Positions 1 to 8,377 of a stretch of 64,000 nt of DNA are shown piece after piece. Origin of the DNA: Gammaproteobacteria bacterium. GTDB taxonomy: Bacteria; Pseudomonadota; Gammaproteobacteria; Ga0077536. A model generated the notes under the pieces. That model made no database searches. It was not told the DNA's origin and was given only the letters and a program-made list of their open reading frames with translations. The DNA lies in contig JAJFJQ010000051.1 of assembly GCA_021773835.1 (NCBI GenBank), positions 372,001 through 436,000 on the forward strand. Reading direction: 5' to 3'. A program made the translations under genes and the position numbers. Each line of letters opens with the position of its first letter. The stretch's first letter is position 1.

Positions 1-81
1 ACCAGTCGCATTTTTCGACTGTACTAAACGGTAATTGGGATCCTGGTCATTGGCGAGGTGGGTGCCCGCTAGCACCCGCAT

Positions 82-933
82 TTAAGACCGATTGCGTTTT
101 TTCTTTTTGCGTTCGCGTTCCGGTGATTCACGCTCACCCAAAAATTCATGGAAGCAATTTGGCACGTGTCCGATATCGAGCGCTTGGTAACCGCGTTGAC
201 TTAAATCATAGGCCAGCACCGTTGCCGTCGGCCCGAGGGAAATTAGGAATAGGTGATGGTCGCTAAAATGGAGACACTCGGTGAGCAGCCGATCGTATTG
301 TGAAAACGCATGTGCTGATAATCCATATATACGTGCTGCAAACCGTGCATTTCCGAATAGGCGTTCATCCATATCGAATGCGCTCCCTTGACCCGTCACC
401 ACCACCACGTCGCGGCCATGCCAAAGCCGTTTGATCTCGTCTACACCCAATGCCTGAAAGGCCTCAGTGCGGGATATCATCGCATTGGCATAAGTTCGAT
501 CCGAAGACGTCTGTTCGATTAGCGTGCGACCGATTTGGGCGAAACAACTATCGGCGTAGGTGAATTCTTCAAAGCGGGTAACCAGGTCCAGGTTCGACGC
601 TGTGTAGGGTTGAAACCCGATCAAACAGTTGTGTGGATTTGCACCAAGTATTTCGAGCAATCGGCGTTGAAGGCCGGGCGAGCGCTTTTGAAACGGAATA
701 CTACCGCCTGCAATGCACTCGAATTCGCCGTCTCCGATACGTGAGATCGACGCTCGGTGATCGCAAATATAATTTAATGTCTCCGCTATCGACATGACGC
801 CGGATAGATTCGCTGCAACCTGCCGGAGTGTCGCTTTGCACATCTCGAGGTCGTCGAAACCACCGCGCAGCATTCGCCGTACTTGTTTTTTCGGGTGAAA
901 TTTTGTGATCAGGCTTTGCTTGATGCTGTGCAC
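82..933 (-). CDS. GT-D fold glycosyltransferase (DUF1792-like)
   Basis: This 283-residue protein carries the ISRIGDGEFE segment (about residues 62-71), the R-x-GDGE signature of GT-D-fold glycosyltransferases (DUF1792). It probably transfers a sugar to a surface polysaccharide or glycoprotein acceptor; donor and acceptor cannot be read from the sequence. There is no signal peptide. The C-terminus is very basic (a run of Lys/Arg after residue 270). The only start that gives full length is GTG at 933, with no clear Shine-Dalgarno, so an internal ATG near residue 21 is possible. It is oriented with yceH on the minus strand, and no polysaccharide cluster is visible inside the window. The family call is fairly secure, the role is not. 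Confidence 0.7.
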   Translation of the reverse strand: MHSIKQSLITKFHPKKQVRRMLRGGFDDLEMCKATLRQVAANLSGVMSIAETLNYICDHRASISRIGDGEFECIAGGSIPFQKRSPGLQRRLLEILGANPHNCLIGFQPYTASNLDLVTRFEEFTYADSCFAQIGRTLIEQTSSDRTYANAMISRTEAFQALGVDEIKRLWHGRDVVVVTGQGSAFDMDERLFGNARFAARIYGLSAHAFSQYDRLLTECLHFSDHHLFLISLGPTATVLAYDLSQRGYQALDIGHVPNCFHEFLGERESPERERKKKKRNRS

Positions 934-1058
934 GGTACTGGGACGTTACGAAGATTAGTCACTCGTGGTTCCTCTGCGCATTCTATTCGCAATAGTGCAG
1001 CGGAAGTATAGGTAGGCGGTTCGGATCGCAGAGTCCCGCATCGCCGCGGGGATTTCGA

Positions 1059-1712
1059 TCACAGATCGAGCTTTAATTTGAGTTCGGCGAGTTCCGCTTC
1101 GAGCTTGCTTACGCGGTCCTCGATTCCAGGCACGTCGCTTACCTTTGCCGTTTCTACCGCGGTGACATTCTCGGTGTGTGCGCTCGACGCGACCACATCA
1201 ACTGGACCGTAGAACAGGTGCATATATTCGGCGTCCCGGCGACCTGGGGTCCGTGCAAGCTTCGCGACGAGCGGTCCGCCGTCGCGCTCAAGTAGGCTGA
1301 CCAAGGCGTCCACAACCGCCGCATTATCGGAGAAATTGTGCAGGCGTCCACTACGAGAGCGCAGCTCGCCAGGCGTTTGGGACCCGCGCAGTAACAGTAA
1401 ACAAATGATTGCGAACTGCGCTGGATCGAATTGATAATCGCTAAACGTCGTGTTGCAAAATCGCTGCTGATATTTCTCTACACCACGGCGGAAATTTTCC
1501 TCGGTACGTACAAGATGCTTGGCTGCGAGGGCGCGCACGGTGTGTTCAATAGTTCCGGGGTCGAGTGACAGTACAGGGTGCCGTGCGGATTTTTGATTAC
1601 ACGCATTCGTCAGTGCGTTTAACGTCAGCGGATATTGATCCGGTGTGACGACGGACTTTTCCATCAGACAACCGATGACGCGGGCTTCATTGGCGGTAAA
1701 TATTGACGGCAT
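1059..1712 (-). CDS. yceH: YceH family protein (DUF480)
   Basis: A 217-residue DUF480/YceH protein. The N-terminus MPSIFTANEARVIGCLMEKS, followed by TPDQYPLTLNAL and a second winged-helix unit (ICLLLLRGSQTPGELRSRS), is diagnostic. The C-terminus is a short coiled coil (VSKLEAELAELKLKL). The family is widespread in gammaproteobacteria and has two winged-helix domains; its molecular role is not established. The ATG at 1712 was chosen because homology begins there and GAGG lies about 8 bases upstream. The frame stays open for 105 more codons upstream, but that stretch overlaps the divergent monooxygenase gene and does not look like protein of this family. Confidence 0.85.
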   Translation of the reverse strand: MPSIFTANEARVIGCLMEKSVVTPDQYPLTLNALTNACNQKSARHPVLSLDPGTIEHTVRALAAKHLVRTEENFRRGVEKYQQRFCNTTFSDYQFDPAQFAIICLLLLRGSQTPGELRSRSGRLHNFSDNAAVVDALVSLLERDGGPLVAKLARTPGRRDAEYMHLFYGPVDVVASSAHTENVTAVETAKVSDVPGIEDRVSKLEAELAELKLKLDL

Positions 1713-1886
1713 CGTAAATCCTCGTTTGCAGCTGTCGCATGGCGGCCGACGATTATCGCACGGACTCATCGTGGCGATGGCGGCATTAACTGTACACGGC
1801 CACGCGCCTCGACACTGCGCCAAATTCGCGCCGGCAATGTGATAGCCTAGGCCCCCAACTGGCCTCGAATAAAGTGGTATGGGTAA

Positions 1887-2936
1887 ATGAAGTTCGGTTT
1901 GTTCTATCTTCCAAGTTTTGATGCTGCGACCCACAAAGACGCGCGCACGCTCTACGATCAAATCTTCGAGCAGGCTGAGCTCGCCGACGCACTCGGTTAC
2001 GATTCTGTGTGGTGCGCAGAGCACCACTTCTCGCCCTACGGTGGTGACATTCCAAATCCACCCCTATTACTCGCGGCGCTGGCTCAGCGCACCAAGCGTA
2101 TTCGTCTCGGTACCGGCGGCGTTGCATTGCCGATTAATCGGCCCCTCAACACGGCTGAGCAGCTGGCAATGGTGGATAACCTCTGCGGCGGACGTCTCGA
2201 TATCGGTGTTGTACGGGCATTCTTGGAATCAGAATACCGTGCGCTCAATGTTGATATGAACGAAAGCCGCGAGCGATTTAGCGAAGGCGTAGACATCTTG
2301 CGCGGCACTTGGGCCAATGATCGTTTTTCTTACGACGGGAAATTTAGTTCGTTTGAAGATGTCGAATTGCGTCCGCGTCCTATTCAACGAAAACCACGTA
2401 TTTTTCTCGGTTCGGTGATGAGCCCCGAGTCGATAAAGTACGCCGGGACGATGGGCTTAAACCTTATGGTAATTCCATATGCAGTGTCCTTAGAAAAGGT
2501 TAGGGACACGATTTCGATGTACCGCGACGCGTTGGATGACGCTGGGCACAATCAGGGTGATTATTCAGTTATGGGGCCGGCGCACCTATTCGTCGATGCA
2601 AATGAGGCCAAGGCTATTGCAGCGGTACGTGAACCGATCGTGCGGTATGTTGGCTATTTACGCGATGCGGTAAAATCAGACAAATGGTCAAAGGATTATC
2701 AGGGCTACGAAGGTATGGTTAAAATGGCCGAGGCGTTGATGGACTTTGACGTGATGTACGACCAGCGCTCCGTGTGCGGAGATCCAGCACATGCCGGTGA
2801 ATGCATCGAAGCGTTTCGAGATGCAGGGATCGACGAGATATCGTTTGTGACGATCATGCCTGGGCTAGCGCAGGAGCAGATCCTAGATTCGATGCGTTGC
2901 TTCGCATCTGAGATCATGCCGAAGTATCAAACCTAA
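1887..2936 (+). CDS. LLM-class (luciferase-like) flavin-dependent monooxygenase
   Basis: A 349-residue luciferase-like monooxygenase. It has the F420/FMN TIM-barrel hallmarks: MKFGLFYLPSF at the start, DSVWCAEHHFSPYGG (about 39-53), a GTGGVALPINRPL strand-loop (about 76-88) and GRLDIGVVRAF. Members use reduced flavin from a separate reductase to oxygenate organic substrates; the substrate here is unknown. It is the first gene of a plus-strand set with a VOC protein and a nitroreductase-family flavoprotein. The latter could supply reduced flavin, though this is inference. It is divergent from yceH with a 174-base gap that should hold both promoters. Confidence 0.85.
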   Translation: MKFGLFYLPSFDAATHKDARTLYDQIFEQAELADALGYDSVWCAEHHFSPYGGDIPNPPLLLAALAQRTKRIRLGTGGVALPINRPLNTAEQLAMVDNLCGGRLDIGVVRAFLESEYRALNVDMNESRERFSEGVDILRGTWANDRFSYDGKFSSFEDVELRPRPIQRKPRIFLGSVMSPESIKYAGTMGLNLMVIPYAVSLEKVRDTISMYRDALDDAGHNQGDYSVMGPAHLFVDANEAKAIAAVREPIVRYVGYLRDAVKSDKWSKDYQGYEGMVKMAEALMDFDVMYDQRSVCGDPAHAGECIEAFRDAGIDEISFVTIMPGLAQEQILDSMRCFASEIMPKYQT

Positions 2937-2975
2937 ATTAATCACATTTCGCCAAAGCAACAGGAGGTCGATACC

Positions 2976-3665
2976 ATGGGTCAATTAAACGGGGTGCATC
3001 ACATCGCGCTGATGACTGCTGATGTGAAATCACAAATTGAATTTTTCTCCGACGTACTCGGCATGAGGCTCAAGGCGCTCTACTGGATGCATAATGTAGA
3101 CGGCTATTTCCACGCCTTCATGGAGTTGAACGAGAGCTGCTCGGTTGCATTCGTACAGTCGCCTGAGGTCGCGGATATACCGCTCGAATACGGCGTGACG
3201 CATGCAGGTAATCCGGTAAAACCCTGTTCTGCCGGCGTGATGCAGCACCTGGCCTTCAATTGCGATTCGGATGACGAATTACTGAGTATGCGCGACCGTA
3301 TTCGTGCAAAGGGTGTGCGCGTGCTGGGCCCCCTCGACCATGGTTTTTGTAAATCGATCTATTTCGGTGGGCCGGAGAATTTGGTACTCGAGGTCTCTAC
3401 ATCAAACGGCGTTGGCATTGATGAGAATGCGTGGATAGATCCTGAGGTGGTGAAACTCAACGGGATCTCGCCGGAAGAGCTAGAGCGCTATAAATATCCC
3501 GCTGGGCTTGATCATGTCGGTGAACCTGTTGCACAACCCGCAGCGGGCACAGGGCGGCCTGAATACACGAACATGGATCCCGAGTTCGCTGGTGCCTTTG
3601 ATTTGCCAGACGCCGTGGTGACAAAGGAGCTGAGCGAGGCGACGCCGCCCGTAAAAGCAGCCTGA
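2976..3665 (+). CDS. VOC-family protein (glyoxalase/extradiol-dioxygenase fold)
   Basis: A 229-residue vicinal-oxygen-chelate protein. The repeat starts are visible as GVHHIALMTADVKSQIEFF (about 5-23) and GVMQHLAFNCDSDDELL (about 87-103), with metal-ligand candidates His8/His9 and His91 and an acidic residue in LVLEVST near 150. Enzymes of this fold include extradiol ring-cleavage dioxygenases and glyoxalases. The specific reaction is not evident, and residues after about 165 form a low-complexity tail rich in Pro, Ala and Glu. AGGAGG precedes the ATG. It lies 39 bases after the monooxygenase gene and is probably in the same operon. Confidence 0.75.
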   Translation: MGQLNGVHHIALMTADVKSQIEFFSDVLGMRLKALYWMHNVDGYFHAFMELNESCSVAFVQSPEVADIPLEYGVTHAGNPVKPCSAGVMQHLAFNCDSDDELLSMRDRIRAKGVRVLGPLDHGFCKSIYFGGPENLVLEVSTSNGVGIDENAWIDPEVVKLNGISPEELERYKYPAGLDHVGEPVAQPAAGTGRPEYTNMDPEFAGAFDLPDAVVTKELSEATPPVKAA

Positions 3666-3748
3666 ACCAGAACGGTGTTACCTGGGCGCTGCGAGGCGCA
3701 AATTGGTTTGCGTGTGCCAAACCCAAACTTGTAGCGAGGAACGCATGA

Positions 3749-4399
3749 ATGACTGACGACCCCGGTATATTCGAAATAATGCACACCATGCGCACGATGC
3801 GCCGCTTGAAACCGGACCCGGTGCCAGACGAAATGATCCACAAGATCCTGGACGCCGGGATCCGAGCGCCGAGTGGGCAAAACACTCAGCGTTGGGCCTT
3901 TCTAGTCGTCACCGATCCTGAGGGAAAAAAGTTTTTCGGCGAACGCTACGATTATTGGTTGCGCAGTCGATTTGGAGAACGACTCTCGAATATTGATGAA
4001 ACGACGTCAATGGGACGCACGATCAAGGCGGCGGTTCACCTTGCGGAGCACATGCATGAGGCGCCGGTATTGCTATTTTGTTGTGGTAAGCGCGACTGGC
4101 CGTTTGCCGTCGCAGAAGAACAGCGCGTCGGCAAGGCCCCGCCTTCGCATGGCTCGATCTATCCGTGCGTGCAAAACATTTTGCTCGCTTGTCGCGCCCT
4201 CGGCTTGGGCGCAAGCCTAACGACAATGCATCAAATGTTTGAAGATGAAATGCACGACTACTATCAGATCCCGGAGGATTACGGGGTTGTTGCGGTGATT
4301 CCGATTGGATACCCGACCGGAAAATTTGGACCAGTCTCACGCGAACCGGTGGAGACAAAGACGCACTACGGTAAATGGGGTAATCAAAAGTCGGGATAA
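3749..4399 (+). CDS. Nitroreductase-family FMN oxidoreductase
   Basis: A 216-residue nitroreductase-fold protein. The N-terminal MHTMRTMRRLKPDPVP and IRAPSGQNTQRWAFLVVTD segments are the FMN-phosphate-binding Arg and Ser/Asn motifs of the family. The AVIPIGYPTGKFGPVSREP segment near the C-terminus binds the cofactor. The family reduces nitro groups, quinones, flavins or enoates with NAD(P)H; which one applies here is unknown. GCGAGGA lies 8 bases upstream of the ATG. It follows the VOC gene by 83 bases. That gap contains a 6-bp hairpin (GGTTTG/CAAACC, near 3704-3722), so coupling may be partial. Confidence 0.8.
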   Translation: MTDDPGIFEIMHTMRTMRRLKPDPVPDEMIHKILDAGIRAPSGQNTQRWAFLVVTDPEGKKFFGERYDYWLRSRFGERLSNIDETTSMGRTIKAAVHLAEHMHEAPVLLFCCGKRDWPFAVAEEQRVGKAPPSHGSIYPCVQNILLACRALGLGASLTTMHQMFEDEMHDYYQIPEDYGVVAVIPIGYPTGKFGPVSREPVETKTHYGKWGNQKSG

Positions 4400-4566
4400 C
4401 TATCGGAATGAGGCTTAGCGCCGTGAGAGCCCCATACACCCGATCTGAGATCTAGCTTCGTGCGGGGTCACCGAGGTTTGCGTTACAACGACTACCGTAG
4501 TCCACCCGCCGGAAGCCGGAACCCCATAACGCGGTCCTGCCGGCGAACACTGGAACCCCACCACGC

Positions 4567-4594
4567 CATCATTCCGGCGAACGCCGGAATGATG
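4567..4594. repeat. Palindromic ATTCCGGC-type repeat between convergent genes
   Basis: A perfect 13-bp inverted repeat (CATCATTCCGGCG, 2-base AA centre, CGCCGGAATGATG) lies between two convergent genes. Its core ATTCCGGC...GCCGGAAT is the same as in the tandem array at 59048-59341. A more degenerate copy lies just before it (about 4509-4556). There is no T-run, so it is not a classic intrinsic terminator, although it could slow transcription from either side. Confidence 0.75.
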
Positions 4595-4671
4595 AGTTGT
4601 CCCAAGATTACGCCGCTACGCCCATTAGACTAATCCCTAGCCCCGACCTTCTAATCCGTACCACCTAACCT

Positions 4672-6030
4672 CTAAAACGGCTTGATGTTCTGATTCATCC
4701 GAAAGAAGTTTGTTGGATCGTATTTTTGCTTCAGCGTCACCAGCCGATCGTAGTTGATTCCGAAGGTTGCGCGTAATTGCGTTTCGTCCGTCATCTGATC
4801 GACGCCAATGAGATTGGCATAGATACGGCCATTTGAGTATGGCTCGAGCGCGCTATAGGCGCTGCGTACCCACTCGATGTGCTCTGCGTCTTCTGCCGGA
4901 TCTTGCCACTGCCCGATGACACCAAGGTCGTATTGCGCGTCGCGATGCGCGAAGGCGGTGTCGGTTTCACCTATCTTGCTGGAGGGGCCGCCGTAGTAGT
5001 ATTCGATCATCAAAGCCGACAAGGGAGAAGTGATCCGGTTAGCGTGCTCAACCACTAAATCAATCGCATCATCGGTTAGTTCGTCAACGAACGACGACTT
5101 CCAGTAGTTGCGGTTGCCATACGGAAATCCAGCGTCGAACATGGTTTGCATTTCGATACGCGGGATCAACGCCAAAGTGTCGGCAATCGGTGAGCCAAAT
5201 TCACGCAAGGGCTTGAGCGTCGATTCGGCGTTCGCCGGATCGCCACAATAGCAAGCGATGATCGCCGTTGCGGGTGTGCCATCCGGCGTCGTCAAGCACG
5301 CGCAATAGGCGGTTAATTCTAAAGGTGCTTGTTTCGTAAAATCTCGGTAAAAACGATAGACGTCGCGGGCCGCCTCGCGTGGATGGATGATCATACCGCC
5401 GATCACCTCGGTGACCGGGTGCGCTTGGAATTGAAAACTGGTAACGATACCGAAGTTACCGCCACCGCCACGGAGTCCCCAGAACAGGTCTTGGTTTTCT
5501 GTCGCGCTCGCGGTCACGACCCTACCGTCTGCCGTTACGACTTCCGCGGCAATCAAGTTATCGCACGTCATGCCATATTTGCGCACGAGCCAACCGACGC
5601 CGCCGCCAAGAGCGAGACCGCCGACCCCCGTTTCGGAAACGATGCCGGCCGGCACAGCGAGTCCATGTGCATGTGAGGCCGTGTCTATCGCGCCCAAAGT
5701 ACATCCACCGCCGGCAGTAACAGAGCTGGCCATCGTGTCGACCGATACCTCGTTCATCAGGGTCAAATCGATCATTAGACCGTCATCACACACGGCGTTG
5801 CCGGCGACGTTATGACCGCCGCCGCGAACCGAAACTAATAAATTATGTTCGCGCGCGAAGTGCACCGCGCATACAACATCATTGGTTGATCGGCAGCGCG
5901 CTATCAGCGCCGGATGCCGGTCTATCATCGCGTTCCAGATCGTTCGCGCGGCGTCGTATTCCGGGTCTCCCGGTCGTTGCAGGCTGCCGTCGAGTTGGCC
6001 GGCAAGATCGCTTAAGTTTCGTTGGTCCAT
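4672..6030 (-). CDS. FAD-binding (BBE-like, PCMH) oxidoreductase
   Basis: A 452-residue flavoprotein of the berberine-bridge-enzyme-like group. The PCMH FAD domain (about 35-210) contains SVRGGGHNVAGNAVCDDGL, whose His is the usual covalent 8-alpha attachment point, plus TGVGGLALGGGVGWLVRKYG. The C-terminal BBE motif YGxNYDRLVTLKQKYDPTNFF is seen as FGINYDRLVTLKQKYDPTN (about 424-442). The second attachment residue, the Cys found in plant enzymes before TGVGG, is absent (IVSETGVGG), so a single covalent bond is predicted. Such enzymes oxidise sugars, alcohols or secondary metabolites with O2. No neighbour shares its strand, so it is probably monocistronic. Confidence 0.85.
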   Translation of the reverse strand: MDQRNLSDLAGQLDGSLQRPGDPEYDAARTIWNAMIDRHPALIARCRSTNDVVCAVHFAREHNLLVSVRGGGHNVAGNAVCDDGLMIDLTLMNEVSVDTMASSVTAGGGCTLGAIDTASHAHGLAVPAGIVSETGVGGLALGGGVGWLVRKYGMTCDNLIAAEVVTADGRVVTASATENQDLFWGLRGGGGNFGIVTSFQFQAHPVTEVIGGMIIHPREAARDVYRFYRDFTKQAPLELTAYCACLTTPDGTPATAIIACYCGDPANAESTLKPLREFGSPIADTLALIPRIEMQTMFDAGFPYGNRNYWKSSFVDELTDDAIDLVVEHANRITSPLSALMIEYYYGGPSSKIGETDTAFAHRDAQYDLGVIGQWQDPAEDAEHIEWVRSAYSALEPYSNGRIYANLIGVDQMTDETQLRATFGINYDRLVTLKQKYDPTNFFRMNQNIKPF

Positions 6031-6171
6031 TTGCTTCGTCCCGTGCCATGATTACGTGAACCCGAAACCTTAGGCCTTCGATGGCCAGCTGACAACTGGC
6101 TGTTGAATCTGTATTAATATGGGCGGCGCACGGCCGTGGTTCTGCGCCGAATATATTGGGGAAATTACGCA

Positions 6172-7044
6172 ATGGAGAGGTTTCGAGACCGCGTCGCGGT
6201 GATCACTGGAGCCGGTTCGGGCATTGGCCGTGCGCTTGCGCTTGCTTGCGCGGGGCGCGGGTGCAAAGTCGTGCTGGCGGATGTAGAAGCGCAGCCCCTG
6301 GCAGACGCAGAGGCTGCAGTTAAGGCATTCGATATTGAGACCCTTGCCGTTAAAACCGATGTTGGGAATGCCGAATCCATGGCTGCGCTGGCCGACGCAA
6401 CCATTGCGCGTTTTGGGGCGATACATATCCTGTGCAACAACGCTGGGGTCGGCGGCGGTGGATTGATCAAAAATCAACAACTGGTGGATTGGAAGTGGGT
6501 CATCGATGTCAATCTATGGGGCGTGATCCACGGTCTGCAGTATTTTTTGCCGCACTTGCTCAAAGCCGATGAGGCGCATGTAGTCAGTACGGCGTCGGTC
6601 GCGGGTCTTTACTCGCTACCTGGTCTTGGTCCCTATAATGCGACTAAGTATGGGGTGGTCGCGATCATGGAGACCTTATATTTTGAGATGGCCGAGGACG
6701 CTTCATCTAACGTCGATGTGTCGGTGTTGTGTCCTGGACTGGTCAATACAAATATTGCCAGCGCACAGCGAAATCGGCCCGAACACCTCAGGCGAGTTCG
6801 AGCACCGTCCAGCAGAGACAAAGATAGACCTGCTGCGGGTGACGCGAGTAAGCGGAATGCGGCAATTGCCGCGGCGCTCGAAGCCGGTAAGGATCCGGCG
6901 GAGGTCGCAGAATTGGTCTTGGAAGCAATAGCGGAGCGCCGCTTCTGGGTATTGTCGCACCCAGAGCATCTAGAGGATATTCGGGGACGTAACGACACCC
7001 TGCACGCGCTCGCGAATCCGGATCCGCCGCGGGTCATTTTCTAA
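6172..7044 (+). CDS. Short-chain dehydrogenase/reductase
   Basis: A 290-residue classical SDR. It shows TGAGSGIG (NAD(P) binding, about 12-19), CNNAGVGGGG (about 89-98), the catalytic Ser in VSTASVAG and the catalytic YNATK (about 159-163). An Asp after the second strand (VLADVEAQ) suggests NAD preference. The ATG at 6172 was chosen over a frame-open GTG at 6136 because the fold begins there and GGGG lies 8 bases upstream. It precedes the acyl-CoA-dehydrogenase-like gene by 71 bases, consistent with an oxidation pathway whose substrate cannot be named. Confidence 0.85.
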   Translation: MERFRDRVAVITGAGSGIGRALALACAGRGCKVVLADVEAQPLADAEAAVKAFDIETLAVKTDVGNAESMAALADATIARFGAIHILCNNAGVGGGGLIKNQQLVDWKWVIDVNLWGVIHGLQYFLPHLLKADEAHVVSTASVAGLYSLPGLGPYNATKYGVVAIMETLYFEMAEDASSNVDVSVLCPGLVNTNIASAQRNRPEHLRRVRAPSSRDKDRPAAGDASKRNAAIAAALEAGKDPAEVAELVLEAIAERRFWVLSHPEHLEDIRGRNDTLHALANPDPPRVIF

Positions 7045-7115
7045 CCCGCGCTCAGGCGCTTAGACGACGCACCCTTCCATTGCAACGAATGTGTAAAGCG
7101 TAGGAAACCTAAGAG

Positions 7116-8258
7116 ATGGCAGTTACCAAAGAAGAGCTCTTGGAGCGGGTCAATAGCCTGCTGCCCGCAATTGCGGGACGGTCACAACAGAGCGAAGCCG
7201 ATCGCAAACCGAACGACGAGACAATCAAGGAGCTCATCGATACCGAGGTGATGCAGGCACTCGTGCCGGCCTGTTATGGCGGGCACGAACTCGGTATCGA
7301 TACGTTAACCGCAGTCGCACGTGCACTTGGCAGTGCTTGTCTATCCACCGCGTGGGTAACGGCATTCTATATCGGTCACAATTGGATGCTGACCAAGTTT
7401 TCGGAAAAAATTCAGCGCGAGGTCTTTGCCGACCGCCCGTTCGCTTTGATACCCATTCAACCCTCGCCAAACGTATCGATTAAGCCGGTTTCTGGCGGCT
7501 ATGAAATTAGCGGCCGCTCGAATTTCAGCTCCGGCATCATGCACGCAGATTGGGTCATCATTGCGAAATCTACCGGCGATGATGCGCGAGCGTTCGTCGT
7601 TCCGGTTGAGGACGTCGATGTCGATGATGTCTGGTACATGAGCGGGATGGCAGCCACGGGTAGCAATGACGTTGTCACCGAAAATTTATTTGTACCGGAA
7701 TATCGGACGATCCCTGCCGTCGATTTATTCGAGGCAAAACCGTCAATTCACGAAAATCCGCTCTACACGATGCCGCTACTGCCATTTATCTATTGTGAAG
7801 TGATGGGTATATATTGTGGCGGTCTTGAAGGCGCAACGTCTGCGTTCGACGATTTGATGCAAAAGAAGGTTACGACCTGGGGCGGTGATGTACTTGCGAC
7901 CAAACAATCGGTACACGTCAATCTCGGCGAGGCGCACGCGCGGGCGCGCACGGCAGGATTTTTAGTCGATCGACTGGTGAGCGATACGCAAACTATTACA
8001 GCGCGTGGTGATTTTACCTTGGATGAGCGACTCGATTTGAAACTTCGCGCAGGTTATATCGGTAACCTGTGCCGCGAGGGGGTGAATGCGATGATGGCTC
8101 GAGCGGGCACGCGTAGCTTTCGACTGGAGGCGCCGCTTCAGCGCTATTTCCGTGACATGAATGCGCTTACGTCCCACGCCTTTATCGACTGGGAGACTAG
8201 TCGTGAACTATTCGGCCGCCATCGCCTTGGTCTCGATCCTAACCACCCATTGTTTTAG
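7116..8258 (+). CDS. Acyl-CoA-dehydrogenase-fold flavin monooxygenase (HsaA/HpaB-like)
   Basis: A 380-residue protein of the acyl-CoA dehydrogenase superfamily. The N-terminal helical domain ends in ALVPACYGGHELGID. The middle domain has NFSSGIMHADWVIIA, the position where FADH2-dependent hydroxylases such as HsaA have W/S contacts, and VDDVWYMSGMAATGSNDVV. The C-terminal four-helix domain ends in HRLGLDPNHPLF, typical of the flavin-dependent monooxygenase oxygenase component rather than true dehydrogenases. It would need reduced flavin from a partner reductase. Hydroxylation of an aromatic or similar substrate is inferred. It sits between the SDR and the oxoprolinase. Confidence 0.75.
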   Translation: MAVTKEELLERVNSLLPAIAGRSQQSEADRKPNDETIKELIDTEVMQALVPACYGGHELGIDTLTAVARALGSACLSTAWVTAFYIGHNWMLTKFSEKIQREVFADRPFALIPIQPSPNVSIKPVSGGYEISGRSNFSSGIMHADWVIIAKSTGDDARAFVVPVEDVDVDDVWYMSGMAATGSNDVVTENLFVPEYRTIPAVDLFEAKPSIHENPLYTMPLLPFIYCEVMGIYCGGLEGATSAFDDLMQKKVTTWGGDVLATKQSVHVNLGEAHARARTAGFLVDRLVSDTQTITARGDFTLDERLDLKLRAGYIGNLCREGVNAMMARAGTRSFRLEAPLQRYFRDMNALTSHAFIDWETSRELFGRHRLGLDPNHPLF

Positions 8259-8377
8259 TAGCGGATGGTCGGAGAAAAGCAGGGGCTGCTGGTTCGGTCC
8301 TTCGATATTCTTCGGCGACCCTGGTTCACAAAAAAAAGCCATGCTTTGATCGCCACGACGCGCACTATCAATAAATT

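Noticed and set aside
60-77. Hairpin GGGTGC-CCGCTA-GCACCC just after the GT-D gene (minus strand).
   Set aside because: Only 6 bp and no T-run on the transcribed side, so it is not convincing as a terminator.
3660-3670. TGA stop of the VOC gene and TGA at the end of the FMN reductase gene (22330-22332) were tested as possible Sec codons.
   Set aside because: No Cys lies nearby in a U-x-x-C spacing, there is no continuing homology, and no suitable hairpin follows.
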